DNA of 54,442 nt, taken from contig LNFE01000153.1 of assembly GCA_001464575.1 (NCBI GenBank), forward strand, positions 1 to 54,442, read 5' to 3'. This DNA is from Acidobacteria bacterium Ga0077553. GTDB lineage: Bacteria > Acidobacteriota > Terriglobia > Bryobacterales > Bryobacteraceae. Numbering within the stretch: the first letter of the stretch is position 1; each line of letters opens with the position of its first letter. Below the pieces are notes generated by a model. It saw only the letters and a list, made by a program, of their open reading frames with translations. It did not search any database and was not told the origin of the DNA. This document shows, piece after piece, positions 33,802 to 41,750 of this stretch. The position numbers and the translations under genes are program-made.

Positions 33802-35202
33802 ATGCAGATCACTTTTCGCGGCGCTTGCCGCACGGTAACGGGTTCGAGCCACGAGATTCAGCACGCGGGAAAACGCATCTTATTAGACTGCGGATTGTTC
33901 CAAGGGAGGCGCTCCGAAGCCAACGAGAAGAACCGCTGGTTCGGGGTTTCGCCGAAGGAGGTGGACGCCGTCGTGCTCTCGCACGCCCACATCGACCACA
34001 GCGGCAAACTGCCAAAACTGGTGCAGGGTGGTTTTCGCGGACCGATCTATACAACCCCCGCGACCGTCGATCTGTGCAAGGCCATGCTGGCCGATTCGGC
34101 CTTCATTCAGGAAAAGGACGCCGAGTTTCTCAACCGGCGCACCTCGCGCAAGCGCCGCCTGCAACCGGACTGCCCGGACTGCGAAGTGGAGCCGCTGTAC
34201 ACGATGGTGGACGCCACGGCCACGTTTCCCTTGTTCCGTTCCACTGGCTTGAACGAGCGGACCGGCGTAGTGGGCGACTTGCATTACACCGCCTACGAAG
34301 CCGGACATATGCTCGGTTCGTCCTTCGTGTTGGTTGAAGGCGGATCAACTCGGCTGCTGTTCTCGGGCGATATCGGCCGGAAGAATTTGCCGATCATCCG
34401 CGATCCCGCACCGCCGCCGCCCGCCGAGTACCTCATCATGGAGAGCACCTATGGGGACCGGTTGCATCAACCGATGGAACACGCACAGTTCAAGCTCGCC
34501 GAAATCATCAACCGGACAGCGCAGCGTGGCGGCAAAATCATCGCGCCGGCGTTCGCCGTTGGGCGGACGCAGCAGTTGGTAATGATGATCAATCAACTCA
34601 TGCGGGAACGCAAGATCCCGGAACTGCCCATCTTCGTCGACAGCCCCCTGGCCGTGAACGTCACGGACGTCTTCCGGGCGCACACCGAATGCTACGACGC
34701 CGAGACGGCGAAGTTCATGGCCGACCACGACGACCCGTTCGGATTCCACCGGCTGCGGTATATCCGCGACGTTGAGGAATCGAAGGCGCTGAACTCGCTG
34801 CGGATGCCGTGTCTGATCCTGTCCGCCTCGGGAATGGCGGAAGCCGGCCGCGTGGTGCATCATCTTTCGAACAGCGTGGGCGATCCGCGGAACACCGTAC
34901 TGATCACCGGCTTCCAGGCGGCCAATTCGCTGGGACGGAAGCTGCTGGACGGCCAGAAAGAGGTCAACATTCTCGGGGAACCGCACCGGGTACGGGCCGA
35001 GGTCTACAAGCTCAACGAGCTCAGCGGACACGCCGACCAGCGGGAGCTGCTCGAATGGATGGAGCCGATCGCCAAGGGCCTGAAACACGTCTTTCTGGTG
35101 CACGGCGAGCCGCTGCAGCAGGAGACGCTGGCGACGATGATCCGCAGCATGTACAACGTGCCCGTGACGATCCCCGAGACGGGTGACGTGTTCCCCTGTT
35201 AG
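33802..35202 (+). CDS. MBL-fold beta-CASP ribonuclease (RNA exonuclease)
   Basis: 466-aa cytoplasmic nuclease of the metallo-beta-lactamase family with a beta-CASP insertion. Motifs are H-A-H-I-D-H-S-G (metal site), GHMLGSSFV, FSGDIGRKNLP (motif 4), the beta-CASP part with APAFAVGRTQQL, ILSASGMAEAGRV, and the C-terminal LSGHADQRELLEWM (motifs B/C) plus LVHGEPLQQ. It matches the CPSF-like YSH1/KH-less group annotated as 'MBL fold RNA-processing exonuclease'. ATG at 33802 gives a canonical MQITFRGACRTVTGSSHE start. It is divergent from the membrane protein gene. Confidence 0.93.
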   Translation: MQITFRGACRTVTGSSHEIQHAGKRILLDCGLFQGRRSEANEKNRWFGVSPKEVDAVVLSHAHIDHSGKLPKLVQGGFRGPIYTTPATVDLCKAMLADSAFIQEKDAEFLNRRTSRKRRLQPDCPDCEVEPLYTMVDATATFPLFRSTGLNERTGVVGDLHYTAYEAGHMLGSSFVLVEGGSTRLLFSGDIGRKNLPIIRDPAPPPPAEYLIMESTYGDRLHQPMEHAQFKLAEIINRTAQRGGKIIAPAFAVGRTQQLVMMINQLMRERKIPELPIFVDSPLAVNVTDVFRAHTECYDAETAKFMADHDDPFGFHRLRYIRDVEESKALNSLRMPCLILSASGMAEAGRVVHHLSNSVGDPRNTVLITGFQAANSLGRKLLDGQKEVNILGEPHRVRAEVYKLNELSGHADQRELLEWMEPIAKGLKHVFLVHGEPLQQETLATMIRSMYNVPVTIPETGDVFPC

Positions 35203-35222
35203 TGATAGGATAAGCCGCAGCA

Positions 35223-37671
35223 ATGTGGCGGCTTAGCCTCGGCATAGCATTGGCGGTGGCGTTAGGGGCGCAGGAAGATGCGGCGTCTCTGCTCGAGCAA
35301 AAGTGTCTGCACTGCCACGGTGGGATGCAACTGGGCAAGCTCGATCTCCGCACGCGGGAATCGGCCATGCGCGGAGGCGAACACGGAGCATCAATTGTCC
35401 CCGGTGCGGCGGCGACCAGTAAGTTGATCCGGATGGTCAGCGGCCTCGATACGCCGCGGATGCCGCTCGGCGGGACATTGGCCGCCGGCGAAATCGAAGT
35501 GCTGCGGCAATGGATTACCGCCGGAGCGAAGTATCCAGACCGAACGCTGGTCGCCCAGCAGAAATCGGGCTTTACGCCGGAGCCGCCTTTGCGCGAAGGA
35601 GACCGGAAATGGTGGGCCTTTCAGCCGGTGCGGACCGTCGGCGGCACCATCGACACACTACTGAACGAACCCATGGCGAAGGCGAGCGTAAAGCCCGCGC
35701 CGCGGGCGGGACGGGCGACGTTGGTCCGGCGAGCGTATCTCGATCTGGAGCAACGACCCGCAGGCCTGGCCGAAACTCATCGACCACCTGCTCGCGTCGC
35801 CGCACTACGGAGAGCGTTGGGGCCGCCATTGGCTCGACGTCGCGCGGTACGCCGATTCAAACGGCTACGAGCACGATTTCGACCGGCCCAACGCCTGGCG
35901 GTACCGGGACTATGTCATCCGGGCCTTCAATGAAGACAAACCCTATAACGTATTTCTGACCGAGCAGTTGGCCGGCGATGAGATCGAATCGCCGACCTAC
36001 AACTCGTTGACGGCAACGGGCTTTTTGCGGAGCTACGCCAAAGTAGGCTATCGCGAGAAGGACAACCCGGAGTTTCGGTTTGAGTATCTCGACGACATGA
36101 TCGCCACCGTTGGCCGCGGCGTGATGGGCCTGACCGTGCAGTGCGCCCGCTGCCACGACCATAAGTTCGACCCGATTTCGCAGAAGGATTACTACCGGAT
36201 GCAGGCGTCCCTCTTCGGCTATGTCGAGGTGGACCATCCATTGGCCCCGCCCGCTGAAGCGAAAGCCTGGCGCGAAGGCAACGCCCGTGTCGATGCCGCA
36301 ATCGCCGCGCTGCGGGACCGGCTGCGCGAGATCGAAGCGCCCTACGCCGCCAGGATTCTGCCCGGCAAGTACAAGCGATTCCCCGCTAACGTCCAGGAGG
36401 CCATCGCGATCCCGGAGAAGAAGCGGACGCCGGGGCAGGTGCTGCTGGCGAATCAGGTGATCCGGACCACGCGCGCCACCCCAGCCGAGATTGACCGCAT
36501 CTGTTCGCCGGAAGACCTCACGACGCGGCGGCAGATCCAACGGGAGATGGCCTCGCTCGAGAAGCAGCGGCCCTCCGCGCCGGCCTTGGCTATGGGCGTG
36601 ACCGACGGGGACTATCGGTTCACCCCGGACGGCGCCGGCGATGAGCCCGCTCCCGGAAAAGGGATTAAGGCCGAAGCCATCGCGGGTTCCTTTCTGCATG
36701 AGGGTCCGGGGCGCTATATAGCACCGCCGTCGTTTCTCCTCGTCCGCGGCGATATGCACGCCAAGGCCGAACCGATGAAGCCGGGCTTTCCGCGTGTTGT
36801 CGACTGGGGCGGAGTGTCCCCCGAACTGGAGACGGCCAGCGGGAAGACCGCCGGACGCCGGCTGGCGCTGGCCAAATGGCTGACCGCGCCGGAGCATCCG
36901 CTGACCGCGCGCGTGATGGCGAACCGGATCTGGCATCATCACTTTGGCCGCGGCGTGGTGGCTTCGCTCGACAACTTCGGCAAAATGGGCGACCGGCCAT
37001 CGAATCCGGCCCTGCTCGACTATCTGGCCGCCGAGTTCCAGGCCAAGGGCTGGAGCATCAAGGCGATGCACCGGCTGATCATGACGAGCGAGGCGTATCA
37101 ACGCGAATCCGCCGACGAAAGCGGCTCCTCGGTAGACCCCGCCAACCGGCTGCTGTGGCGGTTTCCGATGCGGCGTCTCGAAGCCGAGATTGTGCGCGAC
37201 CAAGTGCTGGCCGTAAGCGGCGCGTTGAACCGGACGAGCGGCGGCCCCGCGGTGTTTCCACCGCTGCCCGAGGAGCTGCTCGCATCGAGCAACAAGGGCA
37301 TCTGGAAGCGGCAGCCGGACGGACCGGAGACCTGGCGGCGCAGCGTCTACGTCTACCGGAAACGCGGACTTCCCTTCCCCATGTTCGAGACCTTCGACCT
37401 GCCCGACCAGAATATCGCGTGCGGGGCGCGGAACGTGTCGACGGTGCCGACGCAGGCCCTGTTTCTGATGAACGATCCGTTTCTGGTGCGGCAATCGGTG
37501 CTGTTCGCGAACCGGATTAATGAAGCGGGCGGCGATGCCGTGGCGACCGCCTTCCGGCTTGCCCTGGCCCGGGAGCCAAGGGCGGAGGAGCGCGCGGCCG
37601 TGGCCGGGTTAACGGTGGAAGCGCTCGCGCAAGTGGTTTTGAATTTGAACGAGTTCCTGTATCTGCGGTGA
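35223..37671 (+). pseudogene. PSD1/DUF1549-DUF1553 cytochrome-type protein, out-of-frame deletion
   Basis: Homologues are about 800-aa secreted proteins with an N-terminal PSCyt1 cytochrome domain followed by DUF1549 and DUF1553. The first part (from 35223) has a signal peptide, the haem motif C-L-H-C-H and HGASIVPGAAATSKLI. After YLDL (to 35747) the frame turns to nonsense and runs to a stop at 35933. Frame +1 holds the missing homology, resuming at SNDPQAWPKLIDHLLASPHY and continuing to 37671 (DLTGLPPTP block absent). So about 40 bases, congruent to 2 modulo 3, are lost at about 35747-35752. The C-terminal DUF1553 (GVVASLDNFGKMGDRPSNP, MRRLEAEIVRDQ) is complete. Either a true pseudogene or a sequencing/assembly error. 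Confidence 0.85.
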
Positions 37672-37673
37672 CC

Positions 37674-39032
37674 ATGATGAACCGGCGGAAATTCTTGCTC
37701 GAAGCGGGCGGCGGCATGGGCGCCTTGGCGTTCACCTCGCTCGAGGCGGCTACGCACCATGCGCCGAAGGCCAAGCGCGTCATCTCGCTCTTCATGAGCG
37801 GCGGGGTGAGCCACATGGACACGTTTGACCCGAAACCGGCCCTGGCGCGCTACGCTGGGCAACCGCTCTCCGGCAAGGGCGACGTGGTCGTGCGGCAAGG
37901 GCATCCGGGGCCGTTGATGCCGTCGCCGTTCGCGTTCCGGCGCCACGGACAGAGCGGGCTCGAAGTCAGCGAGCTGTTCCCCAAGATCGGCGCGTTATGC
38001 GACGAGTATGCGCTCATCCGGAGCGCGTTTTCAAAATCGAACGATCACGTGCAGGCCCACTACGCGTTGTCGAGCGGACAGATCCGCATGGGTTTCCCTT
38101 CCCTGGGAGCTTGGGTCTCCTACGGGCTGGGTTCGGTGAACCGGGACCTGCCGGGCTATGTTGTCCTCTACGACCAACGCGGAGGACCGTTTGGCGGGCC
38201 GGCCAATTGGACCTCCGGCTTCATGCCGGCGGCGTATCAAGGCACGGTGTTCCGCTCAGCCGGCGAACCGATTCTGGACTTAAAGCCACCGGCCGGAATG
38301 TCCGGCGAGGAGCAGCGGAAGCGTCTGGAGGCGTTGCGGAAACTGAACGCCCTGGACGCGTCGCGGACTCCCTCCAACACGGAACTGGCCGCGCGCCTCG
38401 AAAGCTACGAGTTGGCGTACCGGATGCAAAGCGCGGCGCCGGAGGCGGTGGACCTGGCAAGCGAATCGGCGGCCACGAAGGAGCTGTACGGCTTGGACGA
38501 AGCGCATACCGAGCCGTTCGGGCGGCAGTGTCTGATGGCCCGGCGCCTGGTCGAGCGCGGCGTGCGCTTCGTGCAGATGTACCATGGCGGCTTGGGCATT
38601 CAGAACCTCGATACGTGGGACGCGCACGAAGACGTGAAGACCAATCACACGCGCCACGCGGCGGCGACCGATACGCCCATCGCCGGGCTGTTGACCGACT
38701 TGAAGGCCCGCGGCCTGCTGGCGGACACGCTCGTGATCTGGCACGGGGAATTTGGCCGGATGCCGATTTCGCAGCGGGGCCTCGGCCGGGATCATAATCC
38801 CGGCGCGATGTCGATCTGGATGGCCGGCGCCGGCATTCGCGGGGGACAGGTGATCGGGAGTTCCGACGAGTTCGGCTACAAGGCCGAGGAGCAGCCCGTG
38901 AGCGTTCACGATTTCCATGCGACCATTCTTCACTTGCTGGGACTTGACCACACGAAGCTGACCTACCGGTTCAACGGCCGTGAGATGCGGCTGACCGACG
39001 TCTACGGCACCCCGGTGCCCCAACTGGTATGA
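37674..39032 (+). CDS. DUF1501 family secreted protein, Tat-type signal
   Basis: 452-aa exported protein. The N-terminus MMNRRKFLLEAGGGMGALAF is a twin-arginine signal. DUF1501 members belong to the alkaline-phosphatase fold: ISLFMSGGVSHMDTFDPKP at the start, DTWDAHEDVKTNHTRH and LVIWHGEFGRMP near the C-terminus with GRDHNPGAMSIWMAGAGIRGG. In Planctomycetes and Acidobacteria they lie next to PSD1-type cytochromes, as here, and are thought to act on sulfated or complex sugars, although unproven. Start could also be GTG at 37668. The gene is intact although its upstream partner is broken; the MFS gene overlaps it by ATGA. Confidence 0.9.
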   Translation: MMNRRKFLLEAGGGMGALAFTSLEAATHHAPKAKRVISLFMSGGVSHMDTFDPKPALARYAGQPLSGKGDVVVRQGHPGPLMPSPFAFRRHGQSGLEVSELFPKIGALCDEYALIRSAFSKSNDHVQAHYALSSGQIRMGFPSLGAWVSYGLGSVNRDLPGYVVLYDQRGGPFGGPANWTSGFMPAAYQGTVFRSAGEPILDLKPPAGMSGEEQRKRLEALRKLNALDASRTPSNTELAARLESYELAYRMQSAAPEAVDLASESAATKELYGLDEAHTEPFGRQCLMARRLVERGVRFVQMYHGGLGIQNLDTWDAHEDVKTNHTRHAAATDTPIAGLLTDLKARGLLADTLVIWHGEFGRMPISQRGLGRDHNPGAMSIWMAGAGIRGGQVIGSSDEFGYKAEEQPVSVHDFHATILHLLGLDHTKLTYRFNGREMRLTDVYGTPVPQLV

Positions 39033-40183
39033 GCCGCGCCTGGGCCCTGGTGGGGCTGCTGTGGATCGCCTTCTGTTTGAACTACGTGGACCGGCAAGTG
39101 GCCTTCTCCATCTTTCCGGCGCTACGGCAGGAAATGGGCTTTACGGCGACAGAACTGGGTTGGGTGGGCACCGTGTTTCTCTGGAGCTATTCGCTTGCGC
39201 TGCCTCTGGCCGGCAGACTGGCGGACCGGACCGATAAGCGGCGACTGATTGCGGCCAGCATGCTGCTCTGGAGCGTGTGCATTTGGGGTTCAGCCTCGGC
39301 GAGCGGCGTGGGTTCGTTTTTGTTCTGGCGGGGCATGATGGGCGTGACGGAGGCGATGTACTTCCCGGCGGCCGCGGGCTTCATCGCCAGCCTGCACACC
39401 GGTGCAACGCGGAGCCGGGCGCTGGGTCTGCACCAAAGCGCACAGCTCTTCGGCGGGGCCATCGGCGGTTGGTACGGAGGCTGGAGCGCCGACGGGCCGG
39501 GCTGGCGGACCGGCTTTACGACGTTAGCCGTAGCGGGGATTGTTTATGCCTTCGTACTTGGGTTCGTTTTGCCAAAGACGGAGCGGACCGACCGGGAAGC
39601 CGGAAGCGCGGGGACGATGTGGACCCCGGCGTTCTGCTGGCTGGTGGCCGCCTTCTTCGGCTACTGCGGCGTGCTGTGGATGCTGTACGCCTGGCTGCCG
39701 AGCCACTTGGGCGAACGCTTCGGCCTCTCGATGACCGAAGCCGGCTGGCGGGGCACCGTGTTCCTGCAGGGGAGTTCGTTCGCGGGCATTCTGATTGGCG
39801 GCTTCTGGGGAGACCGCACTGGACGGCGGCTGGAGTTGGCGGCGCTGGGGATGCTGCTGAGCCCGGTGTTCGGGTACTTCGTCTTTGCGGCCCCGGCGAT
39901 CGAAGGGAGCATCGCGGCGGCGATCGGCTTCGGCCTGGGAGCCGGACTGGTGATGTCGAACCTGTTCGCCGCGGCGTTCGCGCTGGTGGGCCCGGGGCGG
40001 CATGGGTGGGCGGCCGGGCTACTCAACATGGCCGGCGGGATCTCGGGCGGCGTAGGAATGCTTCTAGCCGGCTACTCGAAAGACAGTGCCGGCTACGTAG
40101 GCCTGCTGACCCTGGTCGCCGCGGCGGGGCTGCTTATTCAGGCTCGACGGCTACCAGGTGTTGCCGCGCCTTCACATTCATAA
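39029..40183 (+). CDS. MFS transporter
   Basis: 384-aa inner-membrane secondary transporter. The first helix region with NYVDRQVAFSIFPALRQEMG is typical of the anion:cation symporter group of the major facilitator superfamily, which carry sugar acids and other organic anions. The A-like motif is G-R-L-A-D-R-T-D-K-R-R. About 11-12 helices can be counted; the tail ends RRLPGVAAPSHS. It is coupled to the DUF1501 gene (ATGA) and runs 50 bases into the 3' end of the convergent CRTAC1 gene. Likely job: import of a product released by the DUF1501/PSD1 proteins. Confidence 0.88.
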   Translation: MSRAWALVGLLWIAFCLNYVDRQVAFSIFPALRQEMGFTATELGWVGTVFLWSYSLALPLAGRLADRTDKRRLIAASMLLWSVCIWGSASASGVGSFLFWRGMMGVTEAMYFPAAAGFIASLHTGATRSRALGLHQSAQLFGGAIGGWYGGWSADGPGWRTGFTTLAVAGIVYAFVLGFVLPKTERTDREAGSAGTMWTPAFCWLVAAFFGYCGVLWMLYAWLPSHLGERFGLSMTEAGWRGTVFLQGSSFAGILIGGFWGDRTGRRLELAALGMLLSPVFGYFVFAAPAIEGSIAAAIGFGLGAGLVMSNLFAAAFALVGPGRHGWAAGLLNMAGGISGGVGMLLAGYSKDSAGYVGLLTLVAAAGLLIQARRLPGVAAPSHS

Positions 40184-41750
40184 AGGTCTGGCGCTTGCCG
40201 CTGGGCCATTCGATGTCGACCTTAGCGACCGTGGCTTCCTTGCCAAGGCCGAAGGTCAGCGCCAGATCCGACTGGCTGCAATAACTGGCGCCGCTCGTAA
40301 CGGTTTGCCACTGCTTGCCAATACGGACCACTGCGCCAAGCGCGCTACGGTTGCTCTTGCGGCCCTGCAGGCGCACAGAAAGGTAGTTGTTCGCGTTACC
40401 GCCTTCGTTCTTGAGTAGCACGGCGGGACCGTGATTGTTGGTGATGATCACGTCCAAGTCGCCGTCCCGATCATAATCGGCGTAGGCCGCGCCGCGAGCG
40501 ACGTAGGGGGTGACGAGACCCGCAGATTTCGTCGCGTCAGTAAACTTCCCGTTGGCTTCGTTTCGAAATAAGAGGGGGGCCTGGCGAAACTGGATCTTCG
40601 GTTGCACCCGGCCGATCTCCTCGTCGATGTGGCCGTTGGCGGCGAACAGGTCGGGGCGGCCGTCGAGATCGTAGTCGAAAAAGAAGAGGCCAAACGTGAG
40701 GCTGAGCAGGCTGGAGCGGCCGATGGTCGACCGCGGGGCTTCATCGACGAACAGGCCGTTGCCTTCGTTGTGATAGAGGCCGAGCATTTGGTTCGAAAAG
40801 TTGCCGACTGCGAGACTGGCTCGGCCGGACTCATCGTAGTCGCGCGCGGAGACGCCCATGGCCCCGCGGGCGACGCCGTCTTCCGAAAACGCGACGCCGG
40901 CGGAGACGGCGATATCGGTGAAGGTTCCGTTCTTGTTATTGCGGTAGAGGCGATTGGGCTGGGTATCGTTGGCGAGGAAGACATCAGGCCAGCCGTCGTT
41001 GTTCACGTCAAAGACCGCGATGCCGAGGGCCTTCGAATTGGGGTCGGCAATGCCGGCTTTGGCTGAAGTCTCTTCGAACGTGCCATTGCCGCGATTGCGG
41101 TAAAGCTTCGGCGGAACGCCCTTGTACGACTCGGGAGTGCAGTAAGACTTCGTATTGCCATCCATCGAACAGAACAGGTCGCCCTTGGCGGTCCACTGGA
41201 CGTAGTTGGCCACCAGGATATCGGCGTGGCCGTCCTTGTCGTAGTCGAGGAAGGCGACCGAGGTGCCAAAGTTGGCGTTATTGATGCCGGCGGCCTTGGA
41301 GACGTCCTTGAACTTGAAGTTGCCTTCGTTGTGGAAAAGGCGATCTCCTTCGAGGGCGGTCACATAGAGGTCTTCGCGGCCGTCGTTGTCATAGTCGGCG
41401 GCGGCAACTCCGAGGCCGAAGAGTTCAACGGCAAGGCCGCTGGTGGCCGTCACATCGGTGAACGTACCGTTCTTGTTGTTGCGATAGAGGGCGCTGAGCG
41501 AGCGGCGGCCCTTGGGCGTCCAGTCCTTCGAGTTGACGAGAAACAGATCGGGGTAGCCGTCGCCGTCGGCGTCGAACCAGACGGCGCCGGCGCCCATCGT
41601 TTCAGGGAGCCAGCGTTTGCCCGCTCGGCCGCTGTTGTGCACGAAATTGAGGCCGGCTGCCTTGGTCACTTCGAGGAAGCGGACGGGGCTGGGCTGCGCG
41701 CTGAGGAGGGTCGTGACGATGCACGTGACGGGGAGTAGTCGACGGAGCAT
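40134..41750 (-). CDS. CRTAC1 family protein (FG-GAP/VCBS repeats, ASPIC/UnbV C-terminus)
   Basis: 538-aa secreted protein. Signal peptide is residues 1-18 (TTLLSAQ). There are six calcium-loop FG-GAP repeats: DADGDGYPD, DYDNDGRED, DYDKDGHAD, DVNNDGWPD, DYDLDGRPD and DYDRDGDLD. The C-terminal ASPIC/UnbV domain has NYLSVRLQGRKSNRSALGAV and a DIEWPSGKRQTF segment. Such proteins bind calcium and are thought to form a propeller; the function is unknown. It is the third gene of the operon, and its first 149 bases are also open in another frame as the end of the cytochrome gene. The cysteines (FCSMDG, SYCTPE, SYCSQ) may make disulfides. Confidence 0.9.
   Translation of the reverse strand: MLRRLLPVTCIVTTLLSAQPSPVRFLEVTKAAGLNFVHNSGRAGKRWLPETMGAGAVWFDADGDGYPDLFLVNSKDWTPKGRRSLSALYRNNKNGTFTDVTATSGLAVELFGLGVAAADYDNDGREDLYVTALEGDRLFHNEGNFKFKDVSKAAGINNANFGTSVAFLDYDKDGHADILVANYVQWTAKGDLFCSMDGNTKSYCTPESYKGVPPKLYRNRGNGTFEETSAKAGIADPNSKALGIAVFDVNNDGWPDVFLANDTQPNRLYRNNKNGTFTDIAVSAGVAFSEDGVARGAMGVSARDYDESGRASLAVGNFSNQMLGLYHNEGNGLFVDEAPRSTIGRSSLLSLTFGLFFFDYDLDGRPDLFAANGHIDEEIGRVQPKIQFRQAPLLFRNEANGKFTDATKSAGLVTPYVARGAAYADYDRDGDLDVIITNNHGPAVLLKNEGGNANNYLSVRLQGRKSNRSALGAVVRIGKQWQTVTSGASYCSQSDLALTFGLGKEATVAKVDIEWPSGKRQTFMNVKARQHLVAVEPE

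Noticed and set aside
33835..33860. GGTTCGAGCC-like string resembling a tRNA T-arm
   Set aside because: It lies in the start of the beta-CASP nuclease gene and no acceptor, D or anticodon arms can be built around it.
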